Assembly: GCF_002813455.1 (NCBI RefSeq)
Contig: NZ_PHHE01000001.1
Location: forward strand, 2,418,001 to 2,482,000
Direction of reading: 5' to 3'
Origin: Pseudomonas baetica
GTDB lineage: Bacteria; Pseudomonadota; Gammaproteobacteria; Pseudomonadales; Pseudomonadaceae
Length of the DNA: 64,000 nt
The translations under genes and the position numbers were made by a program. Positions 41,501 to 49,240 of this stretch are shown piece by piece. The stretch's first letter is position 1; each line of letters starts with the position of its first letter. Under the pieces are notes generated by a model. That model saw only the letters and a program-made list of their open reading frames with translations, was not told where the DNA came from and searched no databases.

Positions 41501-42015
41501 CCCTGGCGCGTCACCCCTGTGTGAACAGCGCCGTGGCGCTGGTCGCCGACCACCGACTGATGGCCGCCGTTACGGCCAGCACCTGCGTCGAGGTGCTCGC
41601 ACAGCATCTGGAGCAGTGCCTGCCGGCCTACATGCGCCCGGAACAGATCCTGGTGCTGGAACGCCTGCCCTTGAGCAGCAATGGCAAGGTCGACCGCCGT
41701 GCGCTGCTCGCTCCCTTGAGCGCCGCTGCCCAGCCACGGGACGCGATGGATGAGCAACCACTGAGCGCCGGCGAACAGGTGATCGCCGAGCTCTGGCAGC
41801 ACTTGCTCAAGGTGCCGAGCGTCTCGCGCCACGACAACTTTTTCCGCCTGGGCGGCGACAGCCTGCTGGCCACGCGTTTTCTCGAAATGCTGCGCAGCCG
41901 TCTGGGTGTGGAACTGCCCATGGGCCAGTTGTTCGGCGCCGCCAGCCTGTTGGAAGTGGCGCAGACCCTCGAACGCCTACCCACCCCACACACCGTTGAA
42001 GAAGGCGTTATCTGA
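35596..42015 (+). CDS. Non-ribosomal peptide synthetase, ArCP-Cy-A-PCP-Cy-A-PCP
   Basis: A 2139-residue synthetase. An aryl carrier domain (Ser40 in EWGLDS) accepts salicylate. Module 1 is a cyclisation domain (D225, D230, S233 of DxxxxDxxS), an A domain (about 545-1010) and a PCP (Ser1065). Module 2 is a second Cy (D1244, D1249, S1252), a second A domain (core YTSGSTGQPKG near 1705) and a PCP (Ser2089). Neither A domain carries an embedded methyltransferase or epimerase. Pocket residues of A2 read D-L-Y-N-L-S-L-I-W, the cysteine code; A1 reads D-L-F-N-L-G-L-I-H, which is atypical. It resembles PchE/Irp2 but has one more full module than PchE. The ribosome-binding site is weak. Confidence 0.93.
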   Translation: MATPSTSTATLLRQSLSDALGLPADQVPLEANLIEWGLDSVTLIRLAGQWRRKGLAARFADLVADPRLCSWLALLDTAPTAPAPVSTATDDGLPFELAPMQHAYWIGRAPGQALGGVAAHFYNEFDGHDVDPIRLEAAVRALLARHPMLRAQFLDDGRQQVLAHSPWPGLTVHDLRQAGAEQVQQRLAALRAELSHRKLAVEQGQVLDIQLSLLPDGTRLHLNLDMLAADALSLRTLLGDLVLLYRQHPLPALDYTFARYLADLRQEQASAEQRDRHQQARDYWLQRLDQLPGAPSLPIKAQGDDRQVCRRHHWLPPSERQAFERQAREHGLTPAMALAAVFSEALGAWCDTPELLLNLPLFNRTPLHADVDRLVGDFTSSILLAWDGRVAGTFAARATTLQRRFHSDVAHSAFSGLEVLRELSRQRGEQVLAPVVYTSALGLGELFAEGVQASFGQPAWIISQGPQVWLDAQVTELDGGILVNLDAREGLFADGVLDGMFKAYTDLLQRLCFDPDAWHQAPSALIPAEQLALRQTVQGQPAALPVKRLHEAFFAQARLTPSLPALLQGNHSVIGYGELAERALQVAAYLEDQGIQRGDVVALQLPKGPEQVIAVLGILACSATYLPIGIDQPDARGQKICESSGARLLLKALPPAGPALDAPRPGAVSDLAYILYTSGSTGEPKGVEISHLAAANTVDDLQRRLQLTADDRILALSALEFDLSVFDLFAALSTGAAVIGIEPEAQRDAPRWRELALQHRASVLNCVPALLDMLLGCAPADARLPLRAVLLGGDKVAPDLAPRLWAQAPGCRFMALGGATEAAIHSTLFEALPGQPLAWHCLPYGKPLDNVSLRIVDHQGHDCPDWVAGELWIGGAGVAQGYRGDRVRSAERFVDYQGLRWYRTGDRARYHPDGTVEFLGRSDFQLKLHGYRIEAGEVEQALLACPGVEHAVVLLAGQQLAAVVRLAHGAVQPVQIDLPGLAERLPAYMIPSLILGCAQLPLTGNGKVDRKALHAWLVQHSPVQQANLTAPCGVIEQQVARAWQQLLGCGEVCREHSFFALGGDSLSATRLVRLLAEQGLGGARIAQVFAKPVLAQFCVNLHQQAQAEPAHTVVADLAQRHAPFPMTEVQQAYWLGRDPSLVLGGVSCHFYREYDVEDLDLPRLQHALQRLIERHEMLRAVFDHNGQARILQQVPAFVIGQGHASLDDLREHCAHRVFAPHQWPLFDMQTVTHGRHTRLAISLDNLILDALSILRFYAELDALYREPGIALAPLDLSFRDYQLQCAPAPEELHAAQRFWQERLPELPPHPQLPLAADPASLGRPRFERLQGQIDASAWQAILSKAQQQGLTASAVLLCAFAETLGRWSARPDLSLNLTLFDRRPMHPQIDQVMGDFTSLTLLGYVPVAGERWVDRARRTQHSLGEALEHRCVGSVSLLRQLARGNGEQQVSMPVVFTSALGVPDGTAAPVDGPFAHQVFGLTQTPQVWLDHQVVEANGGIALNWDRVVGLFPEGLVEAMFDAYLHSLNWLAEHAWDSAPPDLLPQAQAQRRAQLNAPVDCVPGDPTLHQGFFEQARHAPQRPALLWGEHGTLKYGELANHALRIAHSLMDAGVAPGDLEAVSLAKGPQQVACVLGILAAGAAYLPVGVDQPLQRCQRILQQAGVTVMLAEHDPRLPGVKHLKPSTALKAEPLAAPPPLSAGELAYVIYTSGSTGQPKGVEITHRAAMNTVAEINRCYGVQASDRGLALSALDFDLSVYDLFGLLSVGGALVLIDEDQRRDARAWLKALRQHRVTLWNSVPALLDMLLEANAQDRQPLDLRVALLSGDWIGLDLPQRLQEQASGCRFISLGGATEAAIWSNHFEVRQAMPGWRSIPYGVPLANQAYRVVDALGRDCPDWVTGELWIGGAGVARGYRHAPQLNAERFVDGWYRTGDLGRYHPDGLLEFLGRADSQVKVRGHRIELGEIEAALARHPCVNSAVALVADHRLMAAVTASTCVEVLAQHLEQCLPAYMRPEQILVLERLPLSSNGKVDRRALLAPLSAAAQPRDAMDEQPLSAGEQVIAELWQHLLKVPSVSRHDNFFRLGGDSLLATRFLEMLRSRLGVELPMGQLFGAASLLEVAQTLERLPTPHTVEEGVI

Positions 42016-42053
42016 TGCCCGCGCAACCCCCCTTTTTTCCAGGAGCTGTCCCC

Positions 42054-45000
42054 ATGCCCGCCGCCAAACTGCTAAGCGAACTCAAGTCCCTGGGCGTCGA
42101 ACTCTGGCCCCAGGATGGCCAACTGAAATTCCGCGCGCCCCAGGGCCTGCTCGACACCGAACGCATGGCGCAACTGCGCGAACACAAGCAACAGATCCTG
42201 CACCTGCTGGAGACACAGGAACGCCCGCTCGTGCAGGCCGATCCGGCGCAGCACCACACGCCCTTCCCCCTCACCGATGTGCAGAATGCCTACCTGCTGG
42301 GCCGCCAATCGTCCTTCGGCTATGGCAATGTCGCCTGCCATGGCTACCTGGAACTGGGCTGGCCAACCCTGGACCCGCAGCGGGTGGAACAGGCCTGGAA
42401 CCGCCTGATCGCCCGCCACGACATGCTGCGCGCGGTGATCGCCAGCGAAGGTTCGCAGCGTGTGCTGCCCGACGTCGCCCACTATCCTCTGGCCATCGCC
42501 GATTTGCGTGGTGCCACCCGCGAGCAGCACCAGCACGCGGTGCAACAGATTCGCCAAGCCATGGAGCAGAAGCTCTACCCCACCGAGGTCTGGCCGCTGT
42601 TCGAACTGCGTATGAGCCGCAGCGACAACGGCGACACGCTGCACTTTTCCATGGACTCCCTGATTGCCGACTGGGCCAGCGCGCAGCTGCTGTTCAATGA
42701 GCTGGAGCTGTTGCTGCAGGGTCCCCAGGCAGCCTTGCCTGCCCTGGACATCACCTTCCGCGACTATCTAATGGCCGAGCGCAGTTTGCTCGAAGGCAGC
42801 CGCCACCAACGTGACCGTGACTACTGGCTGGCCCGCATCGACGCATTGCCCGCCGCCCCACAACTGCCGACGCCCCTGAGCGGCGAAGACACCCGCGTGC
42901 CCCGTTTTCAACGGCACTCGGCGCAGCTTGAGTCGCAGCCATGGGCAGCCCTGAAAAGCGCTGCCAGCGAACGCGGCCTTACTCCATCCATCGTGGTGCT
43001 GGCGGCCTACGTAGCCACGTTACAACGCTGGAGCCAGCAGCCCGCCTTCAGCCTCAACCTGACATTGCTCAACCGCCTGCCACTGCACCCGCAGGTGGAT
43101 CGCCTGGTGGGCGACTTCACCTCGGTCAGCCTGTTGCAGGTCAACGATCCCGCAGGGCTGGACTTCACCGCCCAGGCACGCCAGTTGGGCAGCCAATTGT
43201 TTGCCGACCTGGAGCACCGGTTGTACTCCGGCATCCAGGTCATGCGCGAAATCGGTCGGCGCCGCGGGCGTGAAGCGGCGGCCATGCCGGTAGTCTTCAC
43301 CAGCGCCATCGGCCTGGGGATCGAGGCACCGCCGGCCAGTCAACGCCGGGTTGGCCACGGCATCACCCAGACGCCGCAGGTCACCCTTGATTGCCAAGTG
43401 ATGGATGACGCCAACGGCCTGCACATCCATTGGGACGTGCGCCAAGGCGTATTCCCCGACGGCCTGGTGGACGACATGCAACAGGCCTTTGTCGCCGAGT
43501 TGCAGTTGCTCGCCCTCGATCCAGCCGCCTGGGAACATCCGGTGCACGTGCCGCTGCCGGCCTGGCAACAGCGTGAACGCCTGGCGGCGAATGCCACCGC
43601 CGCCCCGTTGCCCACCGGTCGCCTGCACGACGGCCTGCTGGCCATGGCCTGGGAACATCCTCACACCCTGGCGGTGATCGATGCCAGTGGCAGCCTGACC
43701 TACGCGGCCCTTGCCGAACGTGCACTGGCCGTGGCCGCCACCCTGCGTGAGGCCGGGTGCGACGCGCAGGAACCGGTGGCGATCCTGATGCCCAAGGGTC
43801 TCGACCAAGTGGTGGCGGCCTACGGCGTGTTGCTCGCCGGCGCGGCCTATCTGCCCCTGGACAGCAACGCTCCGGCCGCACGCCGCGACCGCGTCCTGCT
43901 AAGCGCCAAGGTGCGGCATGTGCTGGGGCATTCCCTGGCGCAGCCGAACACGCCGTTGCCCGAGACATTGCAATGGCACGCCGTAGACCGGTTGCCCTCG
44001 GCGGGCGCGGATTTCGAGCTGATCGAAGGCAGTCCCGATGACCTCGCCTACGTGATCTACACCTCCGGCTCCACCGGAGAACCCAAGGGCGTGATGATCA
44101 GCCATCGCGCCGCGCTCAATACCGTGCAAGACATCAATCGACGCTTCGACGTCAACGCCGATGACCGCGTGCTGGGCCTGGCGCAGTTGAGTTTCGACCT
44201 GTCGGTGTACGACCTGTTCGGGCCCCTCGCCGTGGGCGCAACCCTGGTGCTGCCCGACCCGGCCCGTGGCGCCGACCCGTCGCACTGGGCCGAACTGGTA
44301 CAGCGTCATCAGGTCACGCTGTGGAACTCAGTGCCGGCACAACTGCACATGCTCGCCGACTACCTGCACGCCGAACCCCGCCCACTGGACAGCCTGCGCC
44401 TGGCCTTGCTGTCCGGTGACTGGATCCCGCTTAACCTGCCACCGCAACTCCAGGCGTTGTTGCCCGACCTGAAACTGGTAGGCCTGGGCGGCGCCACCGA
44501 AGCCTCTATCTGGTCGAACCTGCACCCCGTCGGCGCCATCGACCCGGCGTGGCGCAGCATTCCCTACGGCCTGCCGCTGGCCAACCAGGGCTTTCGGGTA
44601 CTCGACAGCCACTGGCGTGATGCGCCGACCTGGGTGCCGGGCGACCTGTACATCACCGGTGTCGGCCTGGCCCAGGGCTACCTGGGCGATCCGGCATTGA
44701 GCGACGCACGCTTCTTTGCTCACCCGCTCGACGGCCAGCGCCTGTACCGCACCGGTGACCGTGGCCGCTATTTGCCGGGGGGAGAGCTGGAATTCCTGGG
44801 TCGTGAAGACGGCCAGGTGAAAATTCGCGGCCATCGGGTGGAACTCGGTGAGATCGAGGCCGCACTGCTCGCCACCCCTGGCGTGGGCACTGCGGTGAGC
44901 CTGGTCAGTGGCGACCTGTTGGCGTTCGTCACCGCCGCACGCGCCGAACCCGAGCCGCTGCCAGGCGCGCCGTTGCTCACGGCGGTCAAACGTTATGCCG

Positions 45001-47510
45001 ACAGCCAGGTGGGCAGTTTCGATGCGCAACAGGTGCGCGAGTACCAGGCTGACCTGAGTGCCGCCGCATTGAGTTCGATGCTGGAGGTGTTGCTCAAGGC
45101 CGGACTGTTCAGCGGCGAACGGGCCGAACCGGACGCCGCCACAATCCTGCACGCCTTGCAGGCCGAGCCGCGTCACCATTGGCTGGTACGCCGCTGGTTG
45201 GGCGCGCTGTGCGAGGCTGGTCTGCTGCACTACACCCACTCGCACTACCGCCTCGCGCAACCCGCGCCCAACCCGGCGCTGGCGTGGGGCCGGGTGGAAC
45301 AAGCGGTCGCCTCGGGGCTGTGCAGCCAGGCGCTGCTCGACTACCAGCTCAACCATGTGTGGCAACTGCCGCAACTGCTCAAGGGCGAGGTCAACCCGTT
45401 CGATTTGCTGTTCCCCCAAGGCCAACTGGACTTGGCCTTGCAGCTGTACGGCGGGGATGCCGTGTCGCGCTACAACAACCACAGCATCGCGGCGCTGATC
45501 AACCGCCTGGCCACCCACTATCAAGGCCACGGCCCGCTGCGCATCCTCGAAATCGGCGCCGGTACTGGCGCCACCAGCGCGCCGGTCATCGGCTTGCTCG
45601 ATGGGCTGGAAGTCGACTACCTGTTTACCGACATGACCGCGCTTTTCCTGCCGGCGGCCAAGCAACGCTTTGCTGAACAGGCCTGGGTACGCTATGGCGT
45701 ATTGGACATCGACCAGGACATCCGCCCTCAGGGTTTGGCCAGCAACAGCGTGGATATCGTGCTGTGTGCGGGCATGCTCAACAGCGTCAAGGACATCGAC
45801 AATGCCCTTGGCCAGATCACCGGGTTGCTCAGCCCTGGCGGCTGGCTGGTGTTCAGCGAACCGACCGGCGAATGGCCGCCGATCCTGCTGACACAGGGCT
45901 TCATGATGACACCGGCCAATGGCGACCACGACCAGGGCCGAAGCAGCCTGCGCGACGCCGATATCTGGCAGGCGCGGGTCAAGGCCTTCGGTGGCGAATG
46001 CCTGCCTGCCCTGCCCCAGGCCGATCATCCGCTGGTCGCCCTCGGCATGCAGGTATTCGCCGCGCGCTTCAAGGCCGGCGTGCAGCGCCTGAGTGTCGAC
46101 AGCCTGCGCCGCGCCCTGGCCGAACGCCTGCCGGACTACATGTTGCCAGCGCACCTGCAGGTACTCGACCGCTTGCCGTTGACCGCCAACGGCAAGGTCG
46201 ACCGCAAGACCTTGGCCGGCTGGCGCCCTGCCGCCGATGCCCAGGCCTCCAGCAGCCAGGAAGCGCCGAGCGATCCGCTCAGCGCCGAGTTGTGCCGCGT
46301 ATGGTCCGACGCCCTGGGGCTGGCGCAGATCGGCGTCGAGGACAGCTTCTATGAAAAAGGCGCCGACTCGCTGATCCTCGCCCGCGTCGCTGGCCAACTG
46401 CGTGAGCAACTGCCCCAGGCCCAAAGCCTGAGCTACGACACCTTGCTGCGCCAGATGCTCAACGAGCCGAATGTCGCCGCCCTCGCGCGCCTGCTCAATC
46501 AGGGCGAAGCCACGCCGCGCGCGATTGCCGCCAGCGATGAAGCGCAACGCTCGTCCAGCAGCAACGCGCTGGTGGTGCCATTTGGCGGGGGTGACGTCGG
46601 CCCGGTCCGGGTGATGTTCCACGCCGCCCTCGGCACCCTGGATTATTTCCAGCACCTGGGCCGCGCCCTTGCCGACCAACAGGCCGGTCCGGTGATTGGC
46701 TTTGCCGTGGCTGACACCGAACAGTACCTGGCGCTGGAGCCCAAACGCCTGATCGAGAGCGTGGCCGAGGACTACGCCGAACGCTTGATCGCCGACGGCC
46801 ATCAACGTTTCCAGCTGATCGGCTACTGCCTCGGCGGGCTGCTGGCCACTGAGGTTGCCCGACGCTTGCTCGAACGCGGCATGGAAGTGGTCAACCTGAG
46901 CCTGATCGACAGCATCCCGATGTTCATCGACACCGACGAAGAGCTGGCCTACGAGGCGATCTTCGTGCCCAACCTGAACCTGGACCCGGTGAAAACCGTG
47001 TTCGGTGCGCACATCGAAGACTACGACGTGTACCGCGCCATCGACTTGTTGATGGCCCGCGACAACCGCTGCGTGCCTGCCGGGGCCATGGCGGCGTTGA
47101 GCGGCGATCCGGGGCTGGACGCGCTGGCGCTGGCGGTCCAACAGCAATCGGCGCGCAGCCAGCAGGAGCGCCTGGCCGAATACGCACGCCTGGCCTCGGG
47201 CCAGGCCGGGGTGCCGATCGGCCCCGAACTGGTACCGACGCTGTTTCGAGTGTGCCGCCATAGCATGCGGGCGGCGCGGTTCGACCCGCCGCCGTTCCTC
47301 GGCAACATGACCTACCTGCGCTGCCTGGAGCAGCAGTCGTTCGGCATCACCGGCGGCGTCGGGCACTTGGCCGCACCGTTCTGGGAAGACGCCTGCCTGG
47401 GCCGCTTCGAGCTGATCGACGTGCCCGGCAATCACTTCAGCGTGATCGAACCGCCCCACGTCCACACCGTTACTGCGCACCTGCTTGAGGCCCTTCGGAA
47501 AAACTCATGA
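42054..47510 (+). CDS. pchF: Non-ribosomal peptide synthetase, docking-Cy-A(MT)-PCP-TE (PchF-like)
   Basis: An 1818-residue synthetase from the ATG preceded by AGGAG (an upstream ATG overlapping the previous stop is less likely). Residues 1-55 form a TubC-type docking domain (GVELWPQDGQLKFRAPQG). Next come a cyclisation domain (D201, D206, S209) and an A domain with cysteine code D-L-Y-N-L-S-L-I-W (core near 664-890). A methyltransferase is inserted after A8 (LEIGAGTGAT near 1165). PCP (Ser1439) and thioesterase close the protein. The TE nucleophile elbow is GYCLGG, with Cys1592 in place of Ser. It should add and probably N-methylate the last cysteine-derived ring, then release the product, as PchF does for pyochelin. 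Confidence 0.92.
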   Translation: MPAAKLLSELKSLGVELWPQDGQLKFRAPQGLLDTERMAQLREHKQQILHLLETQERPLVQADPAQHHTPFPLTDVQNAYLLGRQSSFGYGNVACHGYLELGWPTLDPQRVEQAWNRLIARHDMLRAVIASEGSQRVLPDVAHYPLAIADLRGATREQHQHAVQQIRQAMEQKLYPTEVWPLFELRMSRSDNGDTLHFSMDSLIADWASAQLLFNELELLLQGPQAALPALDITFRDYLMAERSLLEGSRHQRDRDYWLARIDALPAAPQLPTPLSGEDTRVPRFQRHSAQLESQPWAALKSAASERGLTPSIVVLAAYVATLQRWSQQPAFSLNLTLLNRLPLHPQVDRLVGDFTSVSLLQVNDPAGLDFTAQARQLGSQLFADLEHRLYSGIQVMREIGRRRGREAAAMPVVFTSAIGLGIEAPPASQRRVGHGITQTPQVTLDCQVMDDANGLHIHWDVRQGVFPDGLVDDMQQAFVAELQLLALDPAAWEHPVHVPLPAWQQRERLAANATAAPLPTGRLHDGLLAMAWEHPHTLAVIDASGSLTYAALAERALAVAATLREAGCDAQEPVAILMPKGLDQVVAAYGVLLAGAAYLPLDSNAPAARRDRVLLSAKVRHVLGHSLAQPNTPLPETLQWHAVDRLPSAGADFELIEGSPDDLAYVIYTSGSTGEPKGVMISHRAALNTVQDINRRFDVNADDRVLGLAQLSFDLSVYDLFGPLAVGATLVLPDPARGADPSHWAELVQRHQVTLWNSVPAQLHMLADYLHAEPRPLDSLRLALLSGDWIPLNLPPQLQALLPDLKLVGLGGATEASIWSNLHPVGAIDPAWRSIPYGLPLANQGFRVLDSHWRDAPTWVPGDLYITGVGLAQGYLGDPALSDARFFAHPLDGQRLYRTGDRGRYLPGGELEFLGREDGQVKIRGHRVELGEIEAALLATPGVGTAVSLVSGDLLAFVTAARAEPEPLPGAPLLTAVKRYADSQVGSFDAQQVREYQADLSAAALSSMLEVLLKAGLFSGERAEPDAATILHALQAEPRHHWLVRRWLGALCEAGLLHYTHSHYRLAQPAPNPALAWGRVEQAVASGLCSQALLDYQLNHVWQLPQLLKGEVNPFDLLFPQGQLDLALQLYGGDAVSRYNNHSIAALINRLATHYQGHGPLRILEIGAGTGATSAPVIGLLDGLEVDYLFTDMTALFLPAAKQRFAEQAWVRYGVLDIDQDIRPQGLASNSVDIVLCAGMLNSVKDIDNALGQITGLLSPGGWLVFSEPTGEWPPILLTQGFMMTPANGDHDQGRSSLRDADIWQARVKAFGGECLPALPQADHPLVALGMQVFAARFKAGVQRLSVDSLRRALAERLPDYMLPAHLQVLDRLPLTANGKVDRKTLAGWRPAADAQASSSQEAPSDPLSAELCRVWSDALGLAQIGVEDSFYEKGADSLILARVAGQLREQLPQAQSLSYDTLLRQMLNEPNVAALARLLNQGEATPRAIAASDEAQRSSSSNALVVPFGGGDVGPVRVMFHAALGTLDYFQHLGRALADQQAGPVIGFAVADTEQYLALEPKRLIESVAEDYAERLIADGHQRFQLIGYCLGGLLATEVARRLLERGMEVVNLSLIDSIPMFIDTDEELAYEAIFVPNLNLDPVKTVFGAHIEDYDVYRAIDLLMARDNRCVPAGAMAALSGDPGLDALALAVQQQSARSQQERLAEYARLASGQAGVPIGPELVPTLFRVCRHSMRAARFDPPPFLGNMTYLRCLEQQSFGITGGVGHLAAPFWEDACLGRFELIDVPGNHFSVIEPPHVHTVTAHLLEALRKNS

Positions 47511-49240
47511 CCACTGCCTTGGATACTCTGAAACGCCCGGTCAATCGCCTCATCCGTATTGGTGTGGTGTTCGCCGCCCTCGGCGCATTGGTCAACCTGG
47601 TGCCCTTTATCGGCCTCACCGAACTGGGCCGCTTGCTGTTGGCCGGCAGCGCCGACAGCAAGATCCTATGGCTGTGGGCCGCGCTGGTGGTGATCGCCCT
47701 GAGTGTGGGGTGGATGGCCAGTGGCGTGGCGCTGTGGTTGACCCATGTGGCTGACCACCGGCTGCAATCAAGTTTGCGCGAAGCCATGGTGCGCAAGCTC
47801 GGGCGCGTGCCGTTGGGCTGGTACACCGACACCACCTCCGGCGCCGTGCGCAAGGTGGTGCAGGACGACCTCGAAGACCTGCACCACCTGGTCGCCCACC
47901 ACGCGGTGGAACTCACGGCGGCCATCGTCACGCCGTTGGCGGGCCTGCTGTGGCTGGCGACGCTGAACTGGCGGCTGGCGCTGCTGGCGGTGCTGACACT
48001 GCCCATCTACGCGGTGGCCTACACGCTGATGATGCGCGGTTTTGGCGCCAAGATGCAGTTGCTGGACAAGAGCATGACCCGGGTCAGCGCGGCAATTGTC
48101 GAGTTCGTGCACGGCATTGCCGTGGTCAAGGCGTTCGGCCAGGTCGGCCAGGCGCACCGTAGCTATCAGCAGGCGGTCAACCAGTTCAGCGAGCAGTACG
48201 CCGGCTGGGTCAAGCCGCTGCTGCGCCTGGAAGCCTTTTCCTCGATGGCCTTGAGTGTGCCAGTGATCCTGCTGGTGAGCCTGGGGGTAGGAAGCCTGTT
48301 GCTGGCGCACGGTTGGATAACACCGCTGGAGCTGTTCGCCGAAACCCTGGTGGCGGTGGTCATTCCGCAGTCGCTGCTGGTGATCAACCAGAGCCTCACG
48401 GCCCAGCGTACGGCCCTGGCGGCAGCGGATCGCATCGAAGCGCTGCTGGACGTTGAGCAATTGCCTTCGCCCAAGGCCTGCGTCCAACCCCAGGGTAGCG
48501 ACATCCGCTTTGAACAGGTGCAGTTCGGCTACGACGCCGAGCACCTGATCCTCAAGGGCGTCGACCTGCACTGCCCGGCCGGCAGCGTGACCGCATTGGT
48601 CGGCGCATCCGGTGCCGGCAAGTCGACCCTGGCCAAGCTGGTGCCGCGCTTTCATGACGTCAACGCCGGCCGTATCTGCGTGGGCGGCGCCGATGTGCGC
48701 GAGATCGACCCGCGCCAGTTGTATCAACACGTGGGCTTCGTGTTGCAGGACGCCCAACTGGTGCACGGCACGGTCGCCGACAACCTGCGCCTGGGCCGCC
48801 CGGATGCCAGCGATGCAAAGGTCGAGGCGGCAGCGCGCTCCGCGCAGATCCATACGCGTATCCAGGCCCTGCCCCGGGGTTATCAATCGGTGATCGGCGA
48901 AGATGCGATCTTCTCCGGTGGCGAGGCGCAGCGCGTGTCCATCGCCCGCACGCTGCTGGCCGACACGCCAGTGCTGATCCTCGATGAAGCCACCTCCCAC
49001 GCCGATCCCGAGTCCGAAGCATTGATCCAGGATGCGCTGTCGGCCTTGGCACGGGGCCGCACGGTGCTGGTGATTGCCCATCGTCTGTCGAGCATCAGTG
49101 GCGTCGACCAGATCGTCGTCCTCGACCAGGGCCGCGTGCTGGAAAGCGGTCGCCATGAACACCTGCTGAACGCCAATGGCGCCTATGCCCGACTGTGGCG
49201 AGCCGGCACCGAAACCCCTGCCGTGGAGATGTCCCTGTGA
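47507..49240 (+). CDS. ABC half-transporter (membrane plus ATPase), YbtP/PchH-like
   Basis: A 577-residue exporter-fold half-transporter. Six membrane helices (about 15-300) are followed by an ATPase with Walker A VGASGAGKSTLAKL, signature FSGGEAQRVSIAR and Walker B VLILDEATSHADPES. Its ATG overlaps the synthetase stop. It is paired with the next gene; the two would form a heterodimer. Homologous pairs are PchHI (pyochelin loci) and YbtPQ, which imports ferri-yersiniabactin despite the exporter fold, so direction cannot be assigned from sequence. Confidence 0.9.
   Translation: MTTALDTLKRPVNRLIRIGVVFAALGALVNLVPFIGLTELGRLLLAGSADSKILWLWAALVVIALSVGWMASGVALWLTHVADHRLQSSLREAMVRKLGRVPLGWYTDTTSGAVRKVVQDDLEDLHHLVAHHAVELTAAIVTPLAGLLWLATLNWRLALLAVLTLPIYAVAYTLMMRGFGAKMQLLDKSMTRVSAAIVEFVHGIAVVKAFGQVGQAHRSYQQAVNQFSEQYAGWVKPLLRLEAFSSMALSVPVILLVSLGVGSLLLAHGWITPLELFAETLVAVVIPQSLLVINQSLTAQRTALAAADRIEALLDVEQLPSPKACVQPQGSDIRFEQVQFGYDAEHLILKGVDLHCPAGSVTALVGASGAGKSTLAKLVPRFHDVNAGRICVGGADVREIDPRQLYQHVGFVLQDAQLVHGTVADNLRLGRPDASDAKVEAAARSAQIHTRIQALPRGYQSVIGEDAIFSGGEAQRVSIARTLLADTPVLILDEATSHADPESEALIQDALSALARGRTVLVIAHRLSSISGVDQIVVLDQGRVLESGRHEHLLNANGAYARLWRAGTETPAVEMSL

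Noticed and set aside
44328..47480. Minus-strand frame of 1050 codons inside the PchF-like synthetase
   Set aside because: It is the antisense of a verified NRPS with all domain motifs on the plus strand; no domain or ribosome-binding site on the minus strand.
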